Shown here piece after piece: positions 45,130-53,412 of a stretch of 64,000 nucleotides of DNA. Origin of the DNA: Scleromatobacter humisilvae (GTDB lineage: Bacteria; Pseudomonadota; Gammaproteobacteria; Burkholderiales; Burkholderiaceae_C). Where the stretch lies: NCBI RefSeq assembly GCF_023231945.1, contig NZ_JAJLJH010000001.1:558001-622000 (forward strand), read 5' to 3'. Under the pieces are notes generated by a model. That model saw nothing but the letters and a program-made list of their open reading frames with translations. It did not search any database and was not told the DNA's origin. The number at the start of each line of letters is the position of its first letter. Position 1 is the first letter of the stretch. The position numbers and the translations under genes are program-made.

Positions 45130-45846
45130 ATGCACGAAGACGACTTCCACGCCCCCGCCGTCGCCGCCCTGCGCGCCGACCTCGCGCTCGCGCTGCGGGC
45201 CGCGGCCCACCACGGCCTGGCCGAGGGCATCTGCAACCACTTCAGCGTCGAGCTGCCCGACGGCTCCGACCGCTTCCTGCTGAATCCGCGCGGCCTGCTG
45301 TGGAGCGAGATCCACGCCGACGACATCGTGCTGGTCGCCAACGACGGCCGCAAGCTCGCCGGCCGCCACGAGGTCGAGTCGACCGCGATGTTCATCCACG
45401 CCGCGGTGCACCGCCTCGGCAAGGCCTGCGTGCTGCATACCCACATGCCGTATGCGACCGCGCTGACGCTGACCGCCGGCCGCGGCCTCGACACCGCGTT
45501 GTCGCAGAACGCGATGCGCTTCCACGGCCGCGTCGCGGTCGACGCGCACTACAACGGCCTCGCGCTGGACGACGCCGAGGGCGAGCGCATCGCCCGCGCG
45601 ATGGGCGGCGCCGACGTGGCCTTCCTCGCCAACCACGGCGTGATCGTCTGCGGCGAGAAGCTGTCCCACGCGTACGACGATCTCTACTTCCTCGAACGCG
45701 CCTGCCTGCACCAGGTGCTGGCGCAGTCCACCGGCCAGCCGCTGGCGCCGGTGGCCGAGCCGCTGGCGCGGCACGTGGGCGAGCAGACGCGCGGCGAGCG
45801 GCTGCAGTCGGAGCTGTTCTTCGAGGCGCTGCGGCGCACGCTGTGA
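45130..45846 (+). CDS. Class II aldolase/adducin-family protein
   Basis: The family contains zinc-dependent fuculose-phosphate aldolase-like enzymes. The 238-residue product has ICNHFSVELPDG, FLLNPRGLLWSEIHADDIVL, the metal-ligand pair in LHTHMPYATALTL, and the third histidine in VAFLANHGVIVCGE. All expected metal ligands are there, so it is likely active on a small hydroxy-carbonyl compound; the substrate is not deducible. It stands alone, divergent from the M16 peptidase. Confidence 0.88.
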   Translation: MHEDDFHAPAVAALRADLALALRAAAHHGLAEGICNHFSVELPDGSDRFLLNPRGLLWSEIHADDIVLVANDGRKLAGRHEVESTAMFIHAAVHRLGKACVLHTHMPYATALTLTAGRGLDTALSQNAMRFHGRVAVDAHYNGLALDDAEGERIARAMGGADVAFLANHGVIVCGEKLSHAYDDLYFLERACLHQVLAQSTGQPLAPVAEPLARHVGEQTRGERLQSELFFEALRRTL

Positions 45847-45892
45847 CCTGGCGGTTCCTCGCCCACGCGCCGGCGCGCGCGGGTGACGCGCG

Positions 45893-46246
45893 TCAGTCCC
45901 AGACCTGGCGGATCTCGATGTCCGACGGCGCGGACATCGGATTCGGGCAACGCCTGACCCACGCCACGGCCTCGTCCATCGACGGCAGCTCCCAGAGCCA
46001 GTAGCCGGCGACGAGATCGCCCGTGAACGGGCCCTCGACCACCGTGCGCGAGGCGCCGTCGAAGTGCACGCGCCTGGCCTCGCTCGTCGGCCGCAGGCCG
46101 TCGCAGTCCTTCAACACGCCGGCGTTCCGGAGCTCGTCGTTGAAGGCCTCCATCTCGGCCATCTGCGCCTGCATCTGCGCGTCGCTGGTGGCGGCGATGC
46201 GCGCCTCGAGATCGGGATTGGACTTGACCAGGATCATGAACTTCAC
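45893..46246 (-). CDS. YCII-related (DGPF-type) domain protein
   Basis: The 117-residue product starts at GTG 46246, which gives the standard opening (M)KFMILVKSNPDLEA. The family features are EMEAFNDELRNAGVLKDCDG, VHFDGASRTVVEGPFTGD and GYWLWELPSMDEAVAWVRRC. Such proteins adopt a ferredoxin-like fold related to muconolactone isomerase, with unproven function, and are sometimes found with ECF sigma factors; none is here. The gene lies alone between the aldolase and a small exported peptide gene. Confidence 0.87.
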   Translation of the reverse strand: MKFMILVKSNPDLEARIAATSDAQMQAQMAEMEAFNDELRNAGVLKDCDGLRPTSEARRVHFDGASRTVVEGPFTGDLVAGYWLWELPSMDEAVAWVRRCPNPMSAPSDIEIRQVWD

Positions 46247-46407
46247 GTCGGGCTCCCTGGTGGACGGGACTTCCAGTCTGCCACCAAGGGCCGGGCCGTG
46301 GACGCGACAGGCGGTGTCGGACAACGCCGCGTCGTGTCGCGCGCGGCACATCGCTTGCTGCAGGAGGTGCTCAGCCCGACTCGTCGGGCGCTCCATGAAG
46401 GACCACC

Positions 46408-46698
46408 ATGAACAAGACCCTCATCGCCGCCGTTCTCACCGCCGCCGCGGCCACCCTGTCGTTCGGCGCGCATGCCGACACCGCCTCGGACAAGGCGCAA
46501 GCCAAGGCCGACTACAAGTCCGACAAGGCACAGGCCAAGGCCGACTACAAGTCGAACAAGGCCGACTGCAAGGCGGACACGACCGGGGCGGTCGAACGCG
46601 CGTGCAAGGGCGACGCCAAGGCCGGCGAGAAGCAGGACAAGGCCGACGCCAAACTGCAATACAAGCAGGACAAGGCCGACATCAACGCCGGCAAGTAA
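46408..46698 (+). CDS. Small exported Lys/Asp-rich protein, 96 aa
   Basis: A Sec signal (LIAAVLTAAAATLSFGAHAD) is followed by a mature part made almost wholly of Lys, Asp and Ala, with the repeat DKAQAKADYKS occurring twice and later variants such as DKADAKLQYKQ. It should be a highly charged helix in the periplasm. Two cysteines (ADCKAD, RACKGD) could form a disulfide. A perfect-stem terminator follows. Function is unknown; similar short proteins occur widely in beta-proteobacteria in my memory. Confidence 0.75.
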   Translation: MNKTLIAAVLTAAAATLSFGAHADTASDKAQAKADYKSDKAQAKADYKSNKADCKADTTGAVERACKGDAKAGEKQDKADAKLQYKQDKADINAGK

Positions 46699-46736
46699 GG
46701 CCGGATCGAGGTTCGCCTCGATCGATCAACCTGAGG

Positions 46737-46773
46737 AAGGCCCCGGCACGATTCAAGTCGGCCGGGGCCTTTC
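46737..46773 (+). terminator. Terminator after the Lys/Asp-rich gene
   Basis: AAGGCCCCGGC pairs with GCCGGGGCCTT as an 11-bp perfect stem around a 13-nt loop, followed by TTCAG. The T run is short, so termination may be partial. Confidence 0.6.
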
Positions 46774-46844
46774 AGCCTGGATTTGAGGCATGATGCCGCC
46801 CCGGTCGAGTTCCGGCCGATTCACACCAGAAGAAAGAAGCTTCC

Positions 46845-46970
46845 ATGTCCTTCACCAAGCTCATCGCCGTCGCTGCCGTGCTGTCGATGTTCGCCGTGGC
46901 CGCCGACGCGCGGCCGCGCCACCACCACCATCGCCACCATCATCACCACCATCATCACGTGCATCGTTGA
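46845..46970 (+). CDS. Tiny exported His-rich peptide, 41 aa
   Basis: The frame from ATG 46845 to TGA 46970 encodes a Sec signal (SFTKLIAVAAVLSMFAVAAD). The mature tail is ARPR followed by four His, Arg, eight His, then VHR. A purine-rich stretch (AGAAAGAAG) lies 6 nt before the ATG. The mature peptide, about 20 residues with 13 His, would bind Ni, Zn, Cu or Co in the periplasm if made. It sits 72 nt after the previous terminator and just before a strong hairpin. It is below usual gene-calling sizes. Function is inferred only from composition. Confidence 0.6.
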   Translation: MSFTKLIAVAAVLSMFAVAADARPRHHHHRHHHHHHHHVHR

Positions 46971-46978
46971 TGCGTGAC

Positions 46979-47003
46979 GGCCCCGGCCACGAGGGCCGGG
47001 GCG
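46979..47003. terminator. Hairpin between the His-rich gene and dcp
   Basis: GCCCCGGCC pairs with GGCCGGGGC around ACGAG. No T run follows on either strand, so it may be a transcript-end stabiliser shared by the two convergent genes rather than a true terminator. Confidence 0.4.
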
Positions 47004-47010
47004 TGCCTGC

Positions 47011-49152
47011 TCACTGCGCGCCGTCGAGCCCGCGCTTCTTCAGCAGCGGGCCGATGTCGGGCGCCGAGCCCGTGAGGTCGCGGAACAGCGACAGCGCATC
47101 GGCGCTGCCGCCGCGCGACAGCATCGTGTCGCGGATGTGGTCGCCGTTCTGGCGCGTCAGGCCGCCGTGCGCGAGCACCCAGGCCGTCGAATCGGCCGCG
47201 AGCACTTCGCTCCAGATGTACGAGTAGTAGCCCGCCGAATAGCCGCCCGCGAACGCGTGGGAGAAGTAGGTGCTGCGATAGCGCGGCGGCACCGGCGGGA
47301 AGTCCAGCCCGACGCGGTGCAGCGCCTCGGCCTCGAACTTTGTGACGTCGGCCGCCGGCGGCACCTGGTCGGCGGGCAGCTGGTGCCAGGCCTGGTCGAG
47401 CAGCGTGGCCGACAGGTACTCCGTCGTCGCGAAGCCCTGGTCGAACCTGGCCGCGGCCTGCACCTTGTCCAGCAAGGCCTGGGGAATGGGCTCGCCCGTC
47501 TTGTAGTTCTTCGCGTAGTGCTTCAGCACGTCGGGATACGTCGCCCACATCTCGTTGAACTGCGACGGGTATTCGACGAAATCGCGCGGCACCTGCGTGC
47601 CCGCGAAGCGCGGGTATTTCACGTGCGAGAACATGCCGTGCAGCGCGTGGCCGAACTCGTGGAACGCCGTGGTCACCTCGTCCTGCGTCAGCAGCGTCGG
47701 CTCGCCGGCCGGCGGCTTCGGGATGTTGAGGTGGTTGGCGATGACCGGCTTGTCGCCCGTCAGGCCGTCCTGCGTCACGTAGGCGTTCATCCACGCGCCG
47801 CCGTTCTTGTTCGGGCGCGCGTAGTAGTCGCCGATGAAGATGGCGAGTTGCGTGCCGTCCTTGTCGAACACGTCGAACACGCGCACGCTGGGCTCGTAGA
47901 CCGGCAGGTCGTGGCGCTCCTTGAACGTGATGCCGTACAGCTGGTTGGCCGCGTAGAAGACGCCGTCGAACAGCACGTGATCGAGCTCGTAGTACGGCTT
48001 GAGCTGCGACTCGTCGAACGCGTACTGCGCCTTGCGCACCTTCTCGCTGTAGTACGCCCAGTCGGCGGCATCGAGCCGGAAGCCGCCGTTCTCGGCGTCG
48101 ATCATGGCCTGCAGCTGCGTGGCTTCCTTGTGCGCGTTGAGGACGGCCGGCGTGGCCATCTGCGCGAGCATCTTGTTCATCACGTCCACCGAGCCCACCG
48201 TCTGCTCGGCGAGCTGGAACGCGGCGTGCGTGGGATAGCCCAGCAACGCCGCGCGCTCCGCGCGCTTGCGCGCCGTCGTCGCGACCACCGCACGGTTGTC
48301 GAACTCGCCGCCGCGGCTGCCGCGCGCGAGCGAGGCCGCCATCACCTTCATGCGCGACGCGTGGCTCGTGAGGTTGGTCAGCACCGGCTGGCCGGTGGTG
48401 TTGACGAGCTCGATGACGAACTTGCCCGGCTTGCCGGCCTTGGTCGCCGCGTCGGCCGCGTTCTTGATCTCGGCGTCGCTCAGGCCCGCCAGTTCGGCGC
48501 GGGTGTCGAAGGTGACGGCCGAGGCGCCGCGCTCCTTGAGCGTGTTCTGCGCGAACGTGGTCTGCAGCGTGGCGAGTTCGGCGTTGAGCGCACGCAGCCT
48601 CGCCTTGCTGGCCTCGGGCAGCTGCGCGCCGGCGCGCACGAAGTCCTGGTGGTAGCGCCACAGCAGGCGCGCGGATTCGGCGTCGAGGCCCAGCGCGTCG
48701 CGCTGCTTGTAGAGCGCGTCGATGCGCGCGAACAGGCGCGGGTCGAGCTGGACCTCGTCGCGATGCGCCGAGAGCTTGGGCGCCATCACGCGCTGCACTT
48801 CCTGCAGCTTGGGATCGGTGTTGCAGCTCTCGAGATTGGAGAAGATCTTCTCGACGCGATCGAGCGCGCGGCCCGAGCGCTCCAGCGCGACGATGGTGTT
48901 GTCGAAGGTCGGCTTGTCCGGGTTGGACGCGATGGCCTCGACCTGCTTGCGGTCCTCGGCGATGGCCTGCTCGAACGCGGGCTGGAAGTCGTCGTCGCGG
49001 ATCTGGTCGAAGCGCGGGAAGTGCAGCGGCAGCGCGCTCTCGACGAGCAGCGGATTGGCCGGCGGCGCATCGGCCGCGTGGGCGGCGCCCAAGAGCGCGG
49101 GCAGGGAGGACGCCACGAGCAGGTGGCACAGGGTCTTGATCGAGGTTTGCAT
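47011..49152 (-). CDS. dcp: Peptidyl-dipeptidase Dcp (M3 family), exported
   Basis: Dcp removes C-terminal dipeptides and depends on zinc. The 713-residue product has a Sec signal (LLVASSLPALLGAAHAAD) and the M3 active site HEFGHALHGMFSHVKYP (about residues 500 to 516), with the third ligand in RDFVEYPSQFNEMWATYP. The C-terminal part has FAGGYSAGYYSYIWSEVLA, typical of Dcp and oligopeptidase A. The signal peptide suggests a periplasmic enzyme. The start at ATG 49152 is fixed by the signal. It is divergent from the DUF1800 gene. Confidence 0.93.
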   Translation of the reverse strand: MQTSIKTLCHLLVASSLPALLGAAHAADAPPANPLLVESALPLHFPRFDQIRDDDFQPAFEQAIAEDRKQVEAIASNPDKPTFDNTIVALERSGRALDRVEKIFSNLESCNTDPKLQEVQRVMAPKLSAHRDEVQLDPRLFARIDALYKQRDALGLDAESARLLWRYHQDFVRAGAQLPEASKARLRALNAELATLQTTFAQNTLKERGASAVTFDTRAELAGLSDAEIKNAADAATKAGKPGKFVIELVNTTGQPVLTNLTSHASRMKVMAASLARGSRGGEFDNRAVVATTARKRAERAALLGYPTHAAFQLAEQTVGSVDVMNKMLAQMATPAVLNAHKEATQLQAMIDAENGGFRLDAADWAYYSEKVRKAQYAFDESQLKPYYELDHVLFDGVFYAANQLYGITFKERHDLPVYEPSVRVFDVFDKDGTQLAIFIGDYYARPNKNGGAWMNAYVTQDGLTGDKPVIANHLNIPKPPAGEPTLLTQDEVTTAFHEFGHALHGMFSHVKYPRFAGTQVPRDFVEYPSQFNEMWATYPDVLKHYAKNYKTGEPIPQALLDKVQAAARFDQGFATTEYLSATLLDQAWHQLPADQVPPAADVTKFEAEALHRVGLDFPPVPPRYRSTYFSHAFAGGYSAGYYSYIWSEVLAADSTAWVLAHGGLTRQNGDHIRDTMLSRGGSADALSLFRDLTGSAPDIGPLLKKRGLDGAQ

Positions 49153-49490
49153 GGACAGCCTGGTGCGGCGCGGTGGCGCCGGTTGAACGAAAGTGCGACA
49201 CGCTTCTGGCGTGACCAGCGGCGAGCAGTCTAACGAGTCGACGGCCATCGCGCGCCGCCGGTCGGCGCCGGTGCGACGAATCGCGGAATGAAGGGGGCCA
49301 GCGCCGGTACCAGGGCTTTGTTCGACGGCGGCGTCCGCGACGTTGCTGCTCGTGCGGCCAACGTTTCCCGGTGCAAAGCTTGTTGGCAACTCCGCCATTC
49401 GAGTCGACATTTGCGTCAGCCGGCGGCGGTTTCGACGCACGAGACAACGACGGTCGACACACACACCACGTTCCCGAATCGAGGGCAGCC
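49153..49490. other. 338-bp divergent intergenic region
   Basis: This gap separates the starts of dcp (leftward) and the DUF1800 gene (rightward). It must hold both promoters. I find no clear consensus box, palindrome, repeat or small gene in it. The DUF1800 frame is open upstream to 49371, but that part has no signal or family-like sequence. Confidence 0.5.
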
Positions 49491-51230
49491 ATGACTGTCG
49501 AAGTCCCGGAAGAACTGCGTCCGCTTGCGGTCGGCAGCGAGCCTCCTGCACCCGTCGTTTCCGTGTCCCCGGCGCTGTCCGCGCTGGCCGCCGCGACGCT
49601 GGCCGCATCGCTCGCGGCGTGTGGCGGAGGCGGCGGCGCCAGCCCGTCGCCCGCGCCCGAACCGCCGCCACCTCCACCACCGCCGCCGCCCGCGGCACCC
49701 ACCGAGGCCGAGGCCTCGCGCTTCCTGGCGCAGGCGTCGATGGGCGCGAGCCGGACCGAGATCGCCAACGTCGTCAGCCTGGGCTACGCCGGCTGGCTCG
49801 ACGCGCAGTTCGCGCTGCCGGTGACCGACTCGCGCTGGGACTGGCTGGTCGCCCAAGGCTACACCGCCTTCACGCACAAGAACGACGAGCAGGGCTTCGA
49901 CGCCACCGTCTGGCGCAAGATGCTCAGCGCGCCCGACACGCTGCGCCAGCGCATCGTGTTCGCGCTGTCGGAGATCTTCGTCATCGGCATCGACGGCCTC
50001 GTCGGCGGCGGCTGGAGGCAGTTCAACGCGGCGTCCTGGGCCGACCTGGTCGAGGCCAACGCCTTCGGCAGCCACCGCGCCTGGCTGCAGCAGATGTCGC
50101 TCTCCGGCGCGATGGGCGACTTCCTGACCTTCCGCGGATCCGCGAAGGAAGACCCGGTCAGCGGCGCGTTGCCCGACGAGAACTACGCCCGCGAGCTGAT
50201 GCAGCTGTTCACGATCGGCCTCGTGATGCTGAACGCGGATGGCACGACGCAGCTCACGGGCGGCGCATCGACGCCGACCTACCAGCTCGCCGACATCACC
50301 GGCCTGGCCCGCGTGTTCACCGGCTGGGACTTCGACCTGCAGGGCCAGAACGTGGGCACGGGCACCGCGACGCCGGATTTCGTCAGGCGCCCGATGATCC
50401 AGGTGCCCAGCCGCTACGAGACCGGCGCCAAGACCTTCCTCGGCACGACGATCCCCGCGGGCACCGACGCGGCGACGTGCCTGTCGACGGCGCTCGACAC
50501 GATCTTCCACCACCAGAACGTCGCGCCCTTCTTCTGCCGCCAGCTGATCCAGCGGCTGGTCACCAGCAACCCGAGCCCGGCCTACGTCGCGCGCATCGCC
50601 GCGGTGTTCGCCGACGACGGCACCGGCACGCGCGGCAACCTGAAGGCCGTGATCCGCGCGCTGCTGCTCGACGACGAGGCGCGCCATCCGGCCGACCCGT
50701 CGACCTTCGGCAAGCTGCGCGAGCCCATCCTGCGCTTGACGGGCTGGGCGCGCGCGTATGGCGTGACGTCGCCCAGCGGGCTGTGGGCCGTCGGCGACAC
50801 GTCCGACGCGGCCAAGGGCCTCGCGCAGAGCCCGTTGCGCTCGCCGTCGGTGTTCAACTTCTTCCGGCCCGGCTACGTGCCGCCCAACACCGCGCTGGAC
50901 GCCGGCGAGCTCGAGGCGCCGGAGTTCCAGATCGCCAACGAGTCCTCGGTCGTCGGCTGCGTCAACACCCTGCAGCGCGCGGTGGCGGGTTCGATCGCCG
51001 ACCTCACGCCCGACTACACAGCGCTGCTCGCGATCGCCGACGACGCGACCGCGTTGCTGACGGAGCTGAACCTCGTGCTGGCCGCCAACCAGCTGGGCGC
51101 CGCGACCGTGTCCACGCTAGCGGCCGCCGTCGGCACGATGGCCAGCGGCAGCGACACGACACGTCGCGCCCGCATCAACGCCGCCCTGGTGCTGGTGCTG
51201 GCCGCGCCCGAATACATCGTCCAGAAGTGA
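49491..51230 (+). CDS. DUF1800-family exported protein
   Basis: The 579-residue product starts at ATG 49491. It has an extended N-terminus, then a hydrophobic stretch ending in a lipobox (LAASLAACGGGGG) and a run of ten prolines. The DUF1800 domain follows: ASRFLAQASMGASRTEIANV, WRKMLSAPDTLRQRIVFALS, DENYARELMQLFTIGL, ARVFTGWDFD and RSPSVFNFFRPGYVPP. Its function is unproven. It is paired with a DUF1501 gene 8 nt downstream, the usual partner of this family, so the two probably act on the same envelope substrate. Confidence 0.88.
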   Translation: MTVEVPEELRPLAVGSEPPAPVVSVSPALSALAAATLAASLAACGGGGGASPSPAPEPPPPPPPPPPAAPTEAEASRFLAQASMGASRTEIANVVSLGYAGWLDAQFALPVTDSRWDWLVAQGYTAFTHKNDEQGFDATVWRKMLSAPDTLRQRIVFALSEIFVIGIDGLVGGGWRQFNAASWADLVEANAFGSHRAWLQQMSLSGAMGDFLTFRGSAKEDPVSGALPDENYARELMQLFTIGLVMLNADGTTQLTGGASTPTYQLADITGLARVFTGWDFDLQGQNVGTGTATPDFVRRPMIQVPSRYETGAKTFLGTTIPAGTDAATCLSTALDTIFHHQNVAPFFCRQLIQRLVTSNPSPAYVARIAAVFADDGTGTRGNLKAVIRALLLDDEARHPADPSTFGKLREPILRLTGWARAYGVTSPSGLWAVGDTSDAAKGLAQSPLRSPSVFNFFRPGYVPPNTALDAGELEAPEFQIANESSVVGCVNTLQRAVAGSIADLTPDYTALLAIADDATALLTELNLVLAANQLGAATVSTLAAAVGTMASGSDTTRRARINAALVLVLAAPEYIVQK

Positions 51231-51238
51231 GGCCCGCG

Positions 51239-52618
51239 ATGACCAACCATGCTTCCCGCCGCGCGTTCCTCAAGCGCTCCTCGATGCTCGCGATGGCCGG
51301 CGCGGCCGCGCCGTGGGCGCTCAACCTCGCCGCGATGAGCGAGGCCGCGGCCTCCACCGCCACCGACTACAAGGCGCTCGTCTGCGTGTTCCTCTACGGC
51401 GGCAACGACTACGGCAACACGCTGGTCCCGACCGACAGCGCACGCTACGCTGCCTACGCCGGCATGCGCCCGTCGCTGGCCTACACGCAGGATCAGCTCG
51501 CCGCGACCGTGCTGACTCCCGGCGTCGCGCTCGCCGGCGGCGCGCAGTACGCGATCGCGCCCGAACTCGCGCCGCTGCTGCCCCTCTTCAACGCCGGCAA
51601 GATGGGCGTGATGCTCAACGTCGGCACGCTGGTGCAGCCGACGACCAAGGCGCAGTACACGGCCGGCAGCGTGCTGTTGCCGCCGCGGCTGTTCTCGCAC
51701 AACGACCAGCAGTCGGTGTGGCAGTCGTCGTCGCCCGAGGGCGCGACGTCCGGCTGGGGCGGGCGCATGGGCGACCTGTTCGAATCGGGCAACGGCAACG
51801 CGGTGTTCACGTGCGTCAACGTGTCGGGCAACGCGGTCTATCTCTCGGGCAAGACGGCCACGCAGTACCAGGTGTCGACCAACGGCCCGGTGGCGCTCAA
51901 CGGCGTGGCCAAGCCGCTGTTCGGCTCCGCGGCCTGTTCGACGGCGCTGCAGAACCTCGTCACCGCGAGCAGTTCGAACATCTTCGAGAACGAGTACACG
52001 CGCATCACCGCGCGCTCGCTGAGCGCCGGCGGCACGCTGGCGAACGCGCTCGCCGGCGGCCCGGCAATCGACACGCCCTTCCCCGCGCCCGGCACCAACA
52101 ACCTCGCGGACCAGCTCAAGCTCGTCGCCCGCATGATCAGCACGGCCGACGCCGTCGGCGCGAAGCGGCAGGTCTTCTTCGTCTCGATGGGCGGCTTCGA
52201 CACCCACAGCGGCCTGGCCACCGTGCACCCGGGCCTGCTCGCGGCCGTCGCGCAGGCGCTCAGCGCGTTCTACGCAGCGACGCAGGAGCTCGGCGTGGCC
52301 AACCAGGTGACGACGTTCACGGCGTCCGACTTCGGCCGCACGCTCACGGCCGACGACGGATCCGACCACGGCTGGGGCAGCATGCATTTCATGCTGGGCG
52401 GCGCGGTCAAGGGCGGGCGCTACTACGGCACGCCGCCGGTGGTCGCCAACGGCGGCCCCGACGACGTCGGCCAGGGCCGGCTGCTGCCGTCGACGTCGGT
52501 CGATCAATATGCCGCGACCATGGGCACGTGGCTGGGCATCAGCGACAGCGACCTGCTGACGGTGCTGCCCAACCTCGGCAACTGGGACGCGAGCCAGCGC
52601 AACCTCGGCTTCGTCTAG
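51239..52618 (+). CDS. DUF1501-family Tat-exported protein
   Basis: The 459-residue product carries a twin-arginine signal (SRRAFLKRSSMLAMAGAAAP). DUF1501 features follow: ALVCVFLYGGNDYGNTLVP, VGTLVQPTTKAQY, LPPRLFSHNDQQSVWQSS, FFVSMGGFDTHSGL, FTASDFGRTLTADDGSDHGW and GRYYGTPPVV. The fold resembles alkaline phosphatase/sulfatase enzymes, with a metal-like GGFDTH motif, so a hydrolase role is suspected. It is translated just after the DUF1800 gene. Its stop overlaps the stop of the convergent decayed gene. Confidence 0.9.
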   Translation: MTNHASRRAFLKRSSMLAMAGAAAPWALNLAAMSEAAASTATDYKALVCVFLYGGNDYGNTLVPTDSARYAAYAGMRPSLAYTQDQLAATVLTPGVALAGGAQYAIAPELAPLLPLFNAGKMGVMLNVGTLVQPTTKAQYTAGSVLLPPRLFSHNDQQSVWQSSSPEGATSGWGGRMGDLFESGNGNAVFTCVNVSGNAVYLSGKTATQYQVSTNGPVALNGVAKPLFGSAACSTALQNLVTASSSNIFENEYTRITARSLSAGGTLANALAGGPAIDTPFPAPGTNNLADQLKLVARMISTADAVGAKRQVFFVSMGGFDTHSGLATVHPGLLAAVAQALSAFYAATQELGVANQVTTFTASDFGRTLTADDGSDHGWGSMHFMLGGAVKGGRYYGTPPVVANGGPDDVGQGRLLPSTSVDQYAATMGTWLGISDSDLLTVLPNLGNWDASQRNLGFV

Positions 52619-52892
52619 GCCGGCAGCGCCTGCCGCGCCCGATCCACGTCGGGGCTGCGGTACATCGCTTCGGGAATGCTCGCGAGCGCGGACGGATGCA
52701 ACTGCTCGCGGCCCAGCCCGTGGAACTTCTGGAAGCTCATGATCAGCGGGCGCCAGCGATCGGGGTCGACGCGGTCGGGGTGACCGGCCACCACGATGGA
52801 CTCGTCCACGTCACGCACTGGCGCGTGCGCTGCAGGTTGCGCGCGGTCTGCGAGCCCGCGCCCAGGCCCAGCCGTGATCGGCCGCCGCGCGC
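52615..52892 (-). pseudogene. Decayed flavin reductase-like gene (internal deletion and frameshift)
   Basis: Reading leftward, one frame gives GLGAGSQTARNLQRTRQCV (52792-52855), which resembles the middle of flavin reductase-like proteins. At the end of that piece the frame shifts. A second frame then gives VDESIVVAGHPDRVDPDRW and RPLIMSFQKFHGLG, the usual C-terminal part, to a TAG at 52615. The region between these parts in intact relatives, on the order of 100 codons, is missing, as is the 5' end. I infer deletion plus frameshift. The remnant directly follows the thioesterase gene. The family match is from memory. Confidence 0.55.
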
Positions 52893-53357
52893 TCAGGCCG
52901 TCCCGAAGTCCTCGGGCATCTGCACCGCGACGACCGTGCCCAGGGCCGTCGCCACGCCGTTGGCGAGCACCGTCGTCTCGACCACGACCTTGCGGCCCTT
53001 GATCTCCTGCACCTTGCCGCGCAGCTCGAGTTCCACGCCCAGCGGCGTCGGCTTGAGATAGCTCACGTTGAGCGAGCCGGTGACGAAGCGGAACGCCGGC
53101 AGCGTGTCCATCGCGCGGCCCTCGGCGCGGTACATCGCCGCGGCCGCGGTGCCGGTGCTGTGGCAGTCGATCAGCGACGCGATCAGGCCGCCGTAGACGA
53201 AGCCCGGCACCGCGGTGTGGAACGGCTCGGGGTTGAAGCGGGTGAGCGTCTCGTCGCCGTCCCAGGTCGTCTTGATGCGGTGCCCGTGCTGGTTCAGCGA
53301 GCCGCAGCCGTAGCAGTGCGAGACGCTCTCGCCGTAGTAGTCCTGGAACGCTTTCAT
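52893..53357 (-). CDS. PaaI-type hotdog-fold thioesterase
   Basis: The 154-residue product is likely an acyl-CoA thioesterase of the PaaI/DUF4442 type. Visible features are SHCYGCGSLNQHGHRIKTTW (a conserved Cys-x-x-Cys-Gly opening), HTAVPGFVYGGLIASLIDCH (the HGG-like central helix, here VYGG), and the strand pattern LNVSYLKPTPLGVELELRG. The substrate is unknown. Its stop is immediately followed by the flavin reductase remnant, with which it may once have formed an operon. Confidence 0.87.
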   Translation of the reverse strand: MKAFQDYYGESVSHCYGCGSLNQHGHRIKTTWDGDETLTRFNPEPFHTAVPGFVYGGLIASLIDCHSTGTAAAAMYRAEGRAMDTLPAFRFVTGSLNVSYLKPTPLGVELELRGKVQEIKGRKVVVETTVLANGVATALGTVVAVQMPEDFGTA

Positions 53358-53412
53358 GGGGTCTCCGCTGCGTGCATGGCAGGCACTGTAGCAACCCCGG
53401 CGTCGTTCGACG

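Noticed and set aside
42309-46004. Very long rightward frame of 1231 codons
   Set aside because: Arg/His/Ala-rich antisense of the M16 peptidase, which has a signal peptide and HxxEH motif; high-GC DNA commonly leaves such frames open.
46783-46977. 64-codon frame overlapping the His-rich peptide
   Set aside because: Thr/Ile-rich out-of-frame reading of the CAC/CAT run; no signal, whereas the overlapping frame has a clear Sec signal.
52615-53394. 259-codon frame ending in the flavin reductase-like tail
   Set aside because: Its first two thirds are the shadow of the thioesterase gene; only the last part has family likeness, hence the pseudogene call.
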